Shown: positions 14,446 through 23,026 of the stretch, piece by piece
Numbering within the stretch: the stretch's first letter is position 1
Layout: every line of letters begins with the position of its first letter
Source of the DNA: Bacteroidota bacterium
GTDB taxonomy: Bacteria; Bacteroidota; Bacteroidia; Chitinophagales; Chitinophagaceae
Reading direction: 5' to 3'
Length of the DNA: 23,026 nucleotides
NCBI GenBank assembly: GCA_947462495.1
Contig: CANHOY010000005.1
Location: forward strand, 1-23,026
The notes under the pieces: model-generated
The model's input: the letters and a program-made list of their open reading frames with translations, nothing else
Database searches by the model: none
Told to the model about the DNA's origin: nothing
Translations under genes and position numbers: made by a program

Positions 14446-17103
14446 GTGATAGAATCAGGATACAAAAATAACGTAAAAAACAGGCCTTCTATTGTAAATA
14501 TTGGCATTTTACTAATATTAACAATAGTTTTATTGTCGGTGTATCCTACCATGGCACAGGTCAATGTAACTAAAACCACCCCTGTTCAATTAAAGGACAG
14601 TTCCGTAAAAAAGTCCGATACCAACCTTACTAAGTCAATTAGAATATCAAAAGACAGTATTGATACCCCTGTTAAATATACTGCTGCAGACTCTGGGGTT
14701 ATGATTATGTCGTCGAAGGAATTCTATTTATATGGAAATGCTAAAACAGAATACAAAACTTCCATTTTAGAAGCGGCCACTATTGTGTATGACCAACAGA
14801 CACAGAATATTAAGGCCTATGGAGCAAAAGATACACTTGGTAACCCCCAAAGCAATCCTAAATTTCAAGAAAGTGGTATGGTATCCTTAAATGATTCCAT
14901 TTATTTTAATATGAAATCTGGAAAAGGGTTAACAAAAAATAGCAATTTTCAACAAGGGGAAATTTATATTAATGCGTCTGCGATGAAAAAAATAAATAAA
15001 GACGAAGCTTTTGCTTGGAAAGCAAGATTTACCACTTGCAACTTAGACGACCCCCATTTTGCATTCAGGACCAATAAACTAAAAATCATCAATGATAAAA
15101 TTGGTGTTTCGGGACCCGCTTTCCCTGAATTTGAAGGAGTTCCTTTTCCCATAGGCATTCCATTTGGTATTTTTCCTTTAACTAAAGGAAGACATTCTGG
15201 AATGATGGCACCTGCATTTACCTCGAGTCAGGATTTTGGTTTAGGGTTTGAAGGTATTGGTTATTACAAAGTATTAAGCGATAATTTTGATGCAACACTA
15301 AGAAGTAATATATATTCCTATGGTGGATGGAGTGCTAATTTAAATAGTAAATATATTTTACGATATAAGTATATAGGTAATTTTAATTTAAGTCTTCAAA
15401 ATACAAGAATTTTAAATAGAAGCACAGGTATAGCAACCGAATTCACTGGTACAAAAACCTTTATGATTAATTGGTCACATTCCATGGATGGAAGAGCATT
15501 GCCTGGAACCAATTTTTCCGCGAATGTGAATTTTGGGAGCACCAAATATAATAAGTCATTATTGAATAATCCTTTACAAAATTTTCAAAATCAAATTAGT
15601 TCTTCTATAAGTTATAATAAATCATGGGATAATAAATATAATTTATCCGTTAACTTAAATCATAGTCAAAATAATAATTTAGGTTTAGTAAATTTAAGCT
15701 TACCCAATATTAATTTTAATGCTTTAACTATTTACCCATTCCAAAAAAAGGAACAAGTAGGTACTAGCAAATGGTATGAGAAATTGGGAATAGGATACAA
15801 TGGACAATTTCAAAATCAATTCTCATTCTATGATACGGCATTTAATATGCCAAGATTATTAGACACTATGCAATGGGGAGCAACACATAGTATCCCAATT
15901 AGTTTATCCTTGCCAGCTTTGGGACCATTCACCATTAGTCCTAATATTAACTATGAAGAAAAATGGTATGGTTCACAAAATACAAAAACATGGAATAGTC
16001 AATTAAATAAGGTGGATACCACTACCAGCAGAGGTTTTTACAGAGCCCCTCGTATTGCTTTTGGTGTAGGAACCTCTACAAGAGTTTTTGGTACCTATAA
16101 ATTTAATGAAAGTTATGTTAAAGCTATAAGGCATGAAATTAGACCTAGTATTTCATTTAATTACACCCCCGATTTAGCGGCGTCTTATCATTATACCTCT
16201 CAAATAGATTCTACAGGAAGAAGTTATCGTTTTTCAAAATTTGATGGAGGTGCATTAGGAGGTGCTTATTCAGAAGGAACCTTTGGAGGCTTAGGTTTTG
16301 GGATAGATAATTTATTGGAAATGAAAGTAAAAGATAGAGAAGATACCACTGATGCTGAAGAAAAATTTAAAAAGGTTAAATTAATAGAAGGATTTGGCTT
16401 TAATTCGAACTTTAACTTTTTAGCAGATAGTTTTCAATTAGGTAGCTTTAATTTTTATGCCCGTACTGTTTTATTCAATGTATTTAATATTACTTCTTCC
16501 ATTACGGTAGATCCATATGCCAATGATCAACAAGGATTTAGAATGAATAAATTAGATGTAGATTTTACAAAATTAAAATTTGGACATATTACTAATGGAG
16601 GTGTTTCTATTTCAACTTCTTTCAAAAGCAAATCCAAAGATGAAAAAGCTTCGAAGTCAAAGGAAATTCCAATAGATCCTTTTATGACTCCTGATGAACA
16701 ACAAAGGCAACTTCAATATGTAAAAGCCAATCCAGCAGAATATACCGATTTTAATATTCCATGGTCTTTGTCTTTTTCCTATTCATTCCAATTTTCAAGA
16801 ACCATAAAGTCTGATTATTCTGGATTTAAATTACAAACGTATTCAAGTTTAAATTTTAATGGAGATTTTAGTTTAACCCCCAAATGGAAAATAGGTGGTT
16901 CGGGTTATATCGATGTCGCCAAAGCCAATATTCAACAATTAAGTATGTTTATAACTAGAGAGATGCATTGTTGGCAGATGGCCATCAATGTTACTCCTAT
17001 AGGATTATATAAGTCATTTAGTATTACTATCAATCCTAAATCTGGAATATTAAGAGATTTGAAAATAAATAGAAGTAGAACCTTCTCTTCTTCCACCTAT
17101 TAA
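14446..17103 (+). CDS. lptD: LPS-assembly outer-membrane protein, LptD-like
   Basis: This is an outer-membrane protein of 885 residues that, with a LptE-type partner, would insert LPS into the outer leaflet. A hydrophobic export segment (about 17-38, ending PTMAQ) leads into an OstA-like periplasmic region (about 75-215, with FYLYGNAKTEYKTSILEAA). The conserved stretch FEGVPFPIGIPFGIFPL (about 224-240) and GRHSGMMAP follow, then a long beta-barrel with many Asn/aromatic alternating strands to the end. This is the Bacteroidota form of LptD, which differs much from E. coli LptD. The start is GTG 14446. The stop codon overlaps that of plsC on the other strand. The role is family inference. Confidence 0.88.
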   Translation: MIESGYKNNVKNRPSIVNIGILLILTIVLLSVYPTMAQVNVTKTTPVQLKDSSVKKSDTNLTKSIRISKDSIDTPVKYTAADSGVMIMSSKEFYLYGNAKTEYKTSILEAATIVYDQQTQNIKAYGAKDTLGNPQSNPKFQESGMVSLNDSIYFNMKSGKGLTKNSNFQQGEIYINASAMKKINKDEAFAWKARFTTCNLDDPHFAFRTNKLKIINDKIGVSGPAFPEFEGVPFPIGIPFGIFPLTKGRHSGMMAPAFTSSQDFGLGFEGIGYYKVLSDNFDATLRSNIYSYGGWSANLNSKYILRYKYIGNFNLSLQNTRILNRSTGIATEFTGTKTFMINWSHSMDGRALPGTNFSANVNFGSTKYNKSLLNNPLQNFQNQISSSISYNKSWDNKYNLSVNLNHSQNNNLGLVNLSLPNINFNALTIYPFQKKEQVGTSKWYEKLGIGYNGQFQNQFSFYDTAFNMPRLLDTMQWGATHSIPISLSLPALGPFTISPNINYEEKWYGSQNTKTWNSQLNKVDTTTSRGFYRAPRIAFGVGTSTRVFGTYKFNESYVKAIRHEIRPSISFNYTPDLAASYHYTSQIDSTGRSYRFSKFDGGALGGAYSEGTFGGLGFGIDNLLEMKVKDREDTTDAEEKFKKVKLIEGFGFNSNFNFLADSFQLGSFNFYARTVLFNVFNITSSITVDPYANDQQGFRMNKLDVDFTKLKFGHITNGGVSISTSFKSKSKDEKASKSKEIPIDPFMTPDEQQRQLQYVKANPAEYTDFNIPWSLSFSYSFQFSRTIKSDYSGFKLQTYSSLNFNGDFSLTPKWKIGGSGYIDVAKANIQQLSMFITREMHCWQMAINVTPIGLYKSFSITINPKSGILRDLKINRSRTFSSSTY

Positions 17104-17846
17104 TATCGATCATTATTGGCTAAATAATATTTAGCCATTTCGTCAAATACCAATTTTTTTAAGCTGTCTTTAGAATGGCCTTGTGGGAAAATAGCAGGTA
17201 AAATATTCATACTCATTTTACCTGGACTTAGATACAGGATTGGTTTAGCAGGTAACACTTTTTTTGTATTCAATAACACTACAGGGACAATTGGCTTTTG
17301 TGTATCGATGGCTAATTTAAATGCACCATCATAAAATGATTTGAGTGGAGCCGCAGATCTATTTCTTGTTCCTTCCGGATAAATGAGCATGTCTAATCCA
17401 TTATTTAATACATTTTTCATTTTCTCATAACTGGCTCTTCGACTATGGTCATTTTTTCTATCAACGATTACGGTAGCAAATTGATATACCCAACCAAAAA
17501 GAGGAACGTACACAAAACTTTTTTTAGCAATGGTTTTATTCGCTCTCGGTAAAAAAGGGGTGCTTATTGGAATGTCAATTAAACTGTTGTGATTACATAC
17601 TACAATTGCATTTTCTAGACCGTTGAAAACCTCTTTACCAGTAACTTTAAAGGAACAACCAGATAAAAATAAAAATATCCCCATCCACAATTGAGATATT
17701 ATTCTATGATATCTTGTTTTTAATGGATCTGGCATAAAAAAGCATAATAGATAAAACCATAAAAATATCATCATGGTAGAAGCAAATACTAATAAAGCCC
17801 ATAAAGCTAATATACGGGCAATAATATTTTTAAATAATTTCATCAT
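17100..17846 (-). CDS. plsC: 1-acyl-sn-glycerol-3-phosphate acyltransferase (PlsC family)
   Basis: This 248-residue inner-membrane enzyme acylates lysophosphatidic acid to phosphatidic acid, the second acylation in phospholipid synthesis. One or two N-terminal membrane helices (about 8-38) are followed by the catalytic HX4D motif NHNSLID (His86 and Asp91), the FGW/IVDR block (117-130) and the glycerol-3-phosphate-binding YPEGTRNRS (156-164). The length is normal. There are two successive ATG codons, at 17846 and 17843; either can serve. It lies 7 bases after ung, so the two form an operon, and its stop codon overlaps that of lptD by 3-4 bases. Other lysolipid acyltransferases share these motifs, so the acyl acceptor is not certain. 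Confidence 0.92.
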   Translation of the reverse strand: MMKLFKNIIARILALWALLVFASTMMIFLWFYLLCFFMPDPLKTRYHRIISQLWMGIFLFLSGCSFKVTGKEVFNGLENAIVVCNHNSLIDIPISTPFLPRANKTIAKKSFVYVPLFGWVYQFATVIVDRKNDHSRRASYEKMKNVLNNGLDMLIYPEGTRNRSAAPLKSFYDGAFKLAIDTQKPIVPVVLLNTKKVLPAKPILYLSPGKMSMNILPAIFPQGHSKDSLKKLVFDEMAKYYLANNDRY

Positions 17847-17853
17847 TAATAAT

Positions 17854-18537
17854 TTAAATGGCCCAATTAATCGGGTTGTTATTATGTTGAACTAAATACT
17901 CATTGGTAGCACTAAAATGTTTGCATCCAAAAAATCCATTATACGCACTAAATGGAGAAGGATGTGCTGCTTTTAGAATTTTATGCTTTAATGGATTAAT
18001 TAGTTTTATTTTTTGTTGAGCGAAATTACCCCATAAAATAAATACTAAACCCTTTTTTTCTTCGGAAAGTTTTTGAATAATATCGTTGGTAAAGTCCATC
18101 CAGCCAATTTTAGCATGACTAGCAGGTTCGTTTTCCCTTACGGTTAATACCGCATTTAATAAAAGAACACCCTGTTTAGCCCAAGGAGTTAAATTACCCG
18201 TAAGTGGGATAGGCATGCCAATATCCTTATTTAATTCTTTAAATATATTCATTAAAGAAGGAGGGGGTTTGATACCGTCTGGAACTGAAAAGCTAAGTCC
18301 CATGGCTTGATGGGGATTATGGTATGGATCTTGACCTAAAATTATTACTTTAACTTGATCATAAGGGGTTTGCTCAAATGCATTAAATATTTGTGCCCCT
18401 TTAGGATAAATAGTCTTATGCAGTTCTTTTTCCGCTTTAATATGCGCTGCGATTTGATCGAAATATGGCTTTTGGAAGAGTTCTTTTAAAGCCAATTTCC
18501 AAGATTTTTCAATTTCCACTTCCATAGGTTTATTCAT
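17854..18537 (-). CDS. ung: Uracil-DNA glycosylase, family 1
   Basis: This cytoplasmic base-excision repair enzyme of 227 residues removes uracil from DNA. The water-activating loop GQDPYH is at 68-73 (Asp70), followed by the Pro-rich loop PPPSLMN (91-97), the VLLLNAVLTV strand (124-133) and the DNA-inserting HPSPFS loop (192-197, His192). All key residues and the normal length are present. ATG 18537 is used; a second ATG four codons on would also fit. A weak promoter, TATCTTTA (18557-18550, - strand) with TTG 18 bases further up, lies in the divergent gap. It is first in the ung-plsC operon. Confidence 0.96.
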   Translation of the reverse strand: MNKPMEVEIEKSWKLALKELFQKPYFDQIAAHIKAEKELHKTIYPKGAQIFNAFEQTPYDQVKVIILGQDPYHNPHQAMGLSFSVPDGIKPPPSLMNIFKELNKDIGMPIPLTGNLTPWAKQGVLLLNAVLTVRENEPASHAKIGWMDFTNDIIQKLSEEKKGLVFILWGNFAQQKIKLINPLKHKILKAAHPSPFSAYNGFFGCKHFSATNEYLVQHNNNPINWAI

Positions 18538-18605
18538 CTATTTCTACCCTAAAGATAATTCTACTAGAACAAACACAACAGTTTAGTTTTTAGACACATT
18601 TTTAG

Positions 18606-18613
18606 TAACTTTC
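18606..18613 (+). promoter_or_regulatory. Likely -7 element for the barrel-SUMF1 / GH127 operon
   Basis: TAACTTTC matches TAnnTTTG at 7 of 8 positions and ends 17 bases before the ATG at 18631. A TTTA at 18582-18585 sits 20 bases upstream in the -33 position. No clear operator is visible, although glycan loci of this phylum are usually regulated. Confidence 0.4.
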
Positions 18614-18630
18614 TATAATTATTTTATATT

Positions 18631-21519
18631 ATGAAATCCACTTTAGGGCATCAATGGTATTATCGCAGTATTCTTTTTTATTTGTTATTGATTAGCCAAT
18701 CAATTTTTAGTCAAAAAAATACAATAGCAACATCGACTAATTTAAAAAGTTTAAAAATTAATCAAATACAATTTTCTAAGGACAGCACCTTTATCAATGC
18801 TTTTGATATTAATAATGAAGTCTATAAATTAGCTGTACCTATTGCTCTTTTTTCGAATGAAAAGAATACTAAAAAAGAGATCAATCAACAAATTTTAAGT
18901 GTAAGTGAGTCACATGATGGTTGGTTAATAAAAGTACGGTTATCTAATAATGGCTTAGATACGATTACCTTAAAAAACATACTTCCCTTTCAAAAAAATA
19001 GCCATCAAGCTTACATTACAGGAAAAGGAGACCATCGATTATCCAGAACCCATTTATTTTTACCCGGTAAGCAACCTATCAATGTGATTGTTCCGGACAA
19101 TGCATGGGAGCTTGGCTACAATTCAATTTTATTGAATAATAACTTGTCCGTATATGGCTTTAGTAGAAGAACTAGTGAATCTTTAATAAAAGGTAAACAA
19201 AAAAGATTTGAAACTATTTTATACCCCAATGGAAATATTGAATTTGACATATGGATAGAGCCCTATTTAGGCGCTTGGCAAAATGGAGTGATCAAAGTGT
19301 TTAAGGAGAGAAAATTATATGATGTTGAAAAATTCAATGATAGTTTATATAATCGACAAGACTTACAATGGATGAGACATACCTATTTAATGCATTTAAT
19401 GATGTCTTGGGATAAATATTTTTATGATCGCAAAGCCAATCAATATGCCCTAAATAAATTTATTGAAAGGGGAAATCAATTGTATGGCGGCGATGATATC
19501 ATAACTATTTGGCCCACCTGGCCAACCCTAGGATTGGATCAACGAAATCAATTTGATTTATATAGGGATTTACCCGGAGGATTAAATGCTATTCGAAATA
19601 TAAGTGACCGTTTTTCAAAACAGAATAAACATTTATTTGTTTCCTACAATCCTTGGGATGTGGATACAAGAGCACAGAATCATTATAATGGCTTATCCTG
19701 GTTAATTAAAAATACACATGCAGACGGAGTGGTATTAGACACGCAAGGTAGTTCTAGTGATTCATTACAGTGGGCTGCCGATTCAGTAAGAAAAGGAGTG
19801 GTTATGTACAGCGAAGGCATGGCCGTTCCAAAGGATATGCAAGGAATTTTATCTGGTAGGGTACACAACGCTTTGTATTATCCTCCTATGTTAAATTTAA
19901 ATAAGCTAATTCAACCTGGGTTTACAATTTATAGGGTAGCCGAATTGTATAAAGAGCCTATCAATAGAGAATTTAACACCAGTTTTTTTAATGGCTATGG
20001 AACGGAGATGAATATCATGGTTCCAGGTGAGCCAGAGTGGACCCAACAACAATATGCTTTGTTAGGAAAAACTACCAAATTATTGCGTTTATTATCTGAT
20101 AATTTTAATACACCTAATGTTACCCCATTAATCTCAACAACGGTAGATAGTATTTGGGTCAATAAATGGTCGACAGACCAAAAAACAGTCTTTACTATTT
20201 ATTCTATTATCCCTCAAGGGTATAAAAATAATTTATTTGAAGTAATCCCAAAATACAATTGGCACTTTGTAGATGTATTTCATCATAAATTATTAAAACC
20301 TTTCTATAAAAATGGAAAATATTTAATTGAAGCTGAAACAGATGCCTTTCATGAAAAATATTTAGGTAGTAATAATGAAGGGGCAGTAGATTGTATTGTT
20401 CATTTACCTAAATTAATTGAAACTACTTTTGAACAAAATAATCTCAAGATTAGTTTATTAAAAAATAATTATACTCAAAAAAATAATATTCATATTGAAA
20501 TATGGAAAACTGAAGTAGGTTTACATCAACCCACTTTATTGGTTGCTTTTGAAAATCAATCCATCAATCTGGAGACCATTTCCCCTCGTTTTGAAGGGAA
20601 ATTAATAATACAAGTTATTCAAAAAGATAGTGCCCAAGGACGTAGTATTTTATTAGATGAAAGTATTGTAATGATTCCAGTAAGTGTTCCCCGATTAATT
20701 ACCCAAGAAATAAAATCAAATAGTCCACTTCATCATTCAACCGAGCCCATTTCCACTTTTCGAATGTCTTCAATACCTGCTGGTAAATTCATATTTAAAC
20801 AAACTCATGGAGATGATTTTATTCCTTATCCTTCCAATATAGACAGCAGTGAAATTCAAATGCCATCCTATTGGATGGATACTTATCCAGTAACCAATGC
20901 TGAATTTTACAGCTTTATTCAAAAAAGTAATTACCAACCAAGTGATTCTGTAAACTATTTAAAACATTGGGAAAAGGGTAAACCCAAGCTAAATGAGGAG
21001 AAAAAGCCAGTCATTTATATCAGTTATGAAGACGCACTAGCCTATGCCAATTGGTATCATAAAGTATTACCAACAGAGATAGAATGGCAATACGCCGCTC
21101 AAACCAGTCAATTAAATGAGTGGCCTTGGCAGCAAATTAGTCCAGTAACAAGAGCTTATGAAGAAGTGACGAATACTTTAAGCGTTATTAAAATTGAAGG
21201 AATTGACAGTAATTTATGTAATTTAGGAAGTGGAATATTGGATACCGTAGGGGCCTACCAATTAGGTATTAATCCAAATGGACTTCATGATTTAGTAGGA
21301 TCGGTTTGGCAATTAACCAATACCACTTATGCGTCTGGAAGTTATGAATATCAAATTATGAAAGGAGGAAGTTATTTTAAACCTTCGGCTAGTTGGTGGT
21401 ATGTTCAAGGAGGCCCAAGAGAATTAACTTATGCGCAGTATTTGTTAAAAGTAAACCAAGGATTTGAAAGGAATGGAACTGTTGGATTTAGATGTATCTT
21501 AAAAGACCAAAATAAATAA
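18631..21519 (+). CDS. Exported glycosidase-like barrel fused to a C-terminal SUMF1/FGE-like module
   Basis: This 962-residue exported protein has a signal peptide (about 1-27, ending SIFSQ). Residues about 30-230 look like a beta-rich N-domain. Residues about 245-480 look like a glycosidase TIM barrel: WPTWPTLGLDQRNQFDLYRDL, HLFVSYNPWDVDTRA, ADGVVLDTQGSS (Asp370) and VVMYSEGM (Glu395), whose Asp and Glu at strand ends are candidate catalytic residues. A beta domain follows to about 690. Residues 708-960 are a SUMF1/FGE-sulfatase fold: AGKFIF, YWMDTYPVTNAEFYSFI, LPTEIEWQYAA, GLHDLVGSVWQLT, KGGSYF and VGFRC. The two copper-binding cysteines that follow KGGSF in true FGE are replaced here by Lys917 and Trp922, so it should not make formylglycine. 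I cannot name a GH family. It is 18 bases upstream of a GH127 gene. Confidence 0.8.
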   Translation: MKSTLGHQWYYRSILFYLLLISQSIFSQKNTIATSTNLKSLKINQIQFSKDSTFINAFDINNEVYKLAVPIALFSNEKNTKKEINQQILSVSESHDGWLIKVRLSNNGLDTITLKNILPFQKNSHQAYITGKGDHRLSRTHLFLPGKQPINVIVPDNAWELGYNSILLNNNLSVYGFSRRTSESLIKGKQKRFETILYPNGNIEFDIWIEPYLGAWQNGVIKVFKERKLYDVEKFNDSLYNRQDLQWMRHTYLMHLMMSWDKYFYDRKANQYALNKFIERGNQLYGGDDIITIWPTWPTLGLDQRNQFDLYRDLPGGLNAIRNISDRFSKQNKHLFVSYNPWDVDTRAQNHYNGLSWLIKNTHADGVVLDTQGSSSDSLQWAADSVRKGVVMYSEGMAVPKDMQGILSGRVHNALYYPPMLNLNKLIQPGFTIYRVAELYKEPINREFNTSFFNGYGTEMNIMVPGEPEWTQQQYALLGKTTKLLRLLSDNFNTPNVTPLISTTVDSIWVNKWSTDQKTVFTIYSIIPQGYKNNLFEVIPKYNWHFVDVFHHKLLKPFYKNGKYLIEAETDAFHEKYLGSNNEGAVDCIVHLPKLIETTFEQNNLKISLLKNNYTQKNNIHIEIWKTEVGLHQPTLLVAFENQSINLETISPRFEGKLIIQVIQKDSAQGRSILLDESIVMIPVSVPRLITQEIKSNSPLHHSTEPISTFRMSSIPAGKFIFKQTHGDDFIPYPSNIDSSEIQMPSYWMDTYPVTNAEFYSFIQKSNYQPSDSVNYLKHWEKGKPKLNEEKKPVIYISYEDALAYANWYHKVLPTEIEWQYAAQTSQLNEWPWQQISPVTRAYEEVTNTLSVIKIEGIDSNLCNLGSGILDTVGAYQLGINPNGLHDLVGSVWQLTNTTYASGSYEYQIMKGGSYFKPSASWWYVQGGPRELTYAQYLLKVNQGFERNGTVGFRCILKDQNK

Positions 21520-21537
21520 TATAATTATATTCAGCGC

Positions 21538-23026
21538 ATGAAAATTTTAAAAACCAATCACTTTAGTATGAAAACAATGTATTCTTTTTTATTACTCCTC
21601 AGTATTAGCTTTATTAGCAATGTTAGTGCACAATCAAATACTGTAAAAATTGAGCCAGTTCTTTTCTCGAACGTCAATGTAACAGATGCTTTTTGGAAAC
21701 CCAAAATGGATTTAGTAGCCACTAAAACTTTAGCTGCATGTATTTTTCAAACCGAAGAAAAAACAGCTAGAATTAGAAATTTTGAAAAAGTAGCTAGAAG
21801 AAAAGGGGAGAAGCATGAAGGAGTTTTTTATGATGACTCTGATGTCTTTAAAGCTATTGAAGCAATGGCTTATGCTATTAAAACCAATAAGGATAAAAAT
21901 TTAGAAGCTAAGGCTGACGAATGGATTGATAAAATTGCTGCAGCCCAATTAGAAGATGGCTATTTAAATACATATTATACTTTAAATGGCTTAGAAAAAA
22001 GATGGACGGATATGAGTATGCACGAAGATTACAATGGAGGCCATATGATTGAAGCTGCAGTGGCTTATTATGATGCTACTGGAAAAAGAAAATTTTTAGA
22101 TGTGGTAATTAAATGGGCTAATTATTTCGATTCTTTATTTGGACCAGGCAAACGTGATTGGGTAACGGGTCATCAAGAATTAGAATTAGCATTGGTAAAA
22201 TTATATCGAGTAACAGAGGATAAAAAATATTTAAACTTGGCAGATTGGTTATTATCTGAGCGTGGAAAAAAATTAGCGGTAGGTTATACTTGGACTGATT
22301 GGAAAGATACTGCCTACGCGCAAGATGCGGTACCTGTTAAAGAACAAAAAGAAATTACGGGACATGCAGTAAGGGCCATGTATTTATATACTGGTGCAGC
22401 CGATGTAGCTGCACATACTGGTGATCAAGGTTATTTAATTGCCATGCGTAGAGTATGGGAAGATGTTGTATTTAGAAATATGTACATAACTGGAGGAATA
22501 GGCTCTGCAGGTAGCAATGAAGGTTTTTCACAAGATTATGACTTACCTAATGAGCAAGCTTATTGTGAAACCTGTGCTTCGGTGGGTATGGTATTATGGA
22601 ATCAAAGAATGAATAGCTTAACTGGTAGTGCCGAATACATAGATGTACTTGAACGTAGTTTATACAATGGTGCTTTAGATGGGTTATCATTAAGTGGAGA
22701 CAGGTTTTTTTATGGTAATCCATTGGCCTCTTCTGGTAGACATTCAAGAAGAGAGTGGTTTGGTACCGCTTGTTGCCCAGCTAACATTGCTAGGTTAATT
22801 GCTTCTTTGGGAAACTATATTTATGGCTATGACGAAGGAAAAATATATGTAAACTTATTTGTAGGAAGCAATACCATTTTTAAATTACCTAATGGTGAAA
22901 TTCAAATGACCATGGCCACTAATTATCCTTGGCAAGGGGATATGAAATGCACTTTGAATATGAAAAAGAAAGTAACGGTACCCATTGCATTTCGTTTACC
23001 AGGTTGGGCCAACGGAATTCCAGCAC
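21538..23026 (+). CDS. GH127-family beta-L-arabinofuranosidase (DUF1680), partial
   Basis: This gene runs off the window after 496 codons, with no stop codon. After a signal peptide (ATG 21538, or more typically ATG 21568 giving MKTMYSFLLLL, cleaved near NVSAQ) comes the helical (alpha/alpha)6 barrel of GH127. It shows YDDSDVFKAIEAMAY, AAQLEDGYLNTYY, YNGGHMIEAAVAYY, GHQELELALVKLYR, EITGHAVRAMYLY and GGIGS. The zinc/cysteine site of GH127 is complete: Glu344 and Cys346 in CETCASVG, and Cys412-Cys413 in CCPANIAR, the second cysteine being the presumed nucleophile as in HypBA1. GH127 enzymes release beta-L-arabinofuranose from plant glycoproteins or arabinans; some related enzymes take other sugars. 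The signal peptide places it in the periplasm or at the surface. Confidence 0.93.
   Translation, partial: MKILKTNHFSMKTMYSFLLLLSISFISNVSAQSNTVKIEPVLFSNVNVTDAFWKPKMDLVATKTLAACIFQTEEKTARIRNFEKVARRKGEKHEGVFYDDSDVFKAIEAMAYAIKTNKDKNLEAKADEWIDKIAAAQLEDGYLNTYYTLNGLEKRWTDMSMHEDYNGGHMIEAAVAYYDATGKRKFLDVVIKWANYFDSLFGPGKRDWVTGHQELELALVKLYRVTEDKKYLNLADWLLSERGKKLAVGYTWTDWKDTAYAQDAVPVKEQKEITGHAVRAMYLYTGAADVAAHTGDQGYLIAMRRVWEDVVFRNMYITGGIGSAGSNEGFSQDYDLPNEQAYCETCASVGMVLWNQRMNSLTGSAEYIDVLERSLYNGALDGLSLSGDRFFYGNPLASSGRHSRREWFGTACCPANIARLIASLGNYIYGYDEGKIYVNLFVGSNTIFKLPNGEIQMTMATNYPWQGDMKCTLNMKKKVTVPIAFRLPGWANGIPA

Noticed and set aside
18631..21519. The C-terminal SUMF1 domain as an active sulfatase-activating formylglycine enzyme
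   Set aside because: Both copper-binding cysteine positions after KGGSY are replaced (Lys917, Trp922), and no sulfatase gene is in view.
22547..22747. Open frame of 66 codons on the - strand
   Set aside because: It is antisense to the conserved catalytic core of the GH127 gene.

Overview
The window comes from an AT-rich member of the Bacteroidota, most likely a Chitinophagales/Chitinophagaceae-type organism. The phylum call rests on several signs. Many genes are preceded by the phylum's -7 promoter element TAnnTTTG. Shine-Dalgarno sequences are almost absent before start codons. The small protein DUF4295 (bL38) sits between rpmG and ftsY. The LptD, OstA-like, MCE and DUF2027-Smr proteins are of Bacteroidota type. 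The family-level placement is only an impression. I see no tRNA, CRISPR array, insertion sequence, integrase or phage gene; this is ordinary vertically inherited chromosome, with one accessory-looking carbohydrate locus at the right end.

Left part (1-10752): a largely translation-themed block on the + strand. It begins with the tail of an ABC transporter permease, followed by tsaD (tRNA t6A synthesis) and a YbiT-type ABC-F ATPase. Next is an operon of rpmB, rpmG, the 57-residue bL38/DUF4295 gene and a strong terminator, then ftsY (SRP receptor). A small outer-membrane-like protein is encoded on the - strand. After that come a polyprenyl diphosphate synthase, an APC-family amino acid permease and a DUF2027-Smr protein. 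The block ends with the RNase P RNA gene (rnpB) under its own promoter and prfB (release factor 2), which needs a programmed +1 frameshift.

Middle part (10767-18537): an envelope-assembly block. On the - strand are an N-acetylmuramoyl-L-alanine amidase, then an MCE/MlaD lipid-transport protein overlapping an OstA/LptA-like protein by 8 bases. Divergent from the amidase is a large LptD-like outer-membrane LPS assembly protein. It converges, with overlapping stop codons, on plsC (lysophosphatidate acyltransferase), which follows ung (uracil-DNA glycosylase). Three of these genes fit LPS or lipid movement to the outer membrane.

Right part (18631-23026): two exported proteins on the + strand, 18 bases apart. 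The first is a 962-residue protein joining a glycosidase-like barrel to a C-terminal SUMF1/FGE-like module that lacks the FGE catalytic cysteines. The second is a GH127-family beta-L-arabinofuranosidase cut off by the window end. This is probably the edge of a plant- or algal-glycan utilisation locus and is the least ordinary part of the window.

Points most worth a second look are: the barrel-SUMF1 fusion beside GH127; the ABC-F protein, whose sequence losses all fall in one of its two composite ATP sites; the prfB frameshift site with a perfect AGGAGG in a region otherwise without Shine-Dalgarno sequences; a perfect 12-bp inverted repeat in the 5258-5387 promoter region; and several promoters that predict leaderless or nearly leaderless mRNAs.
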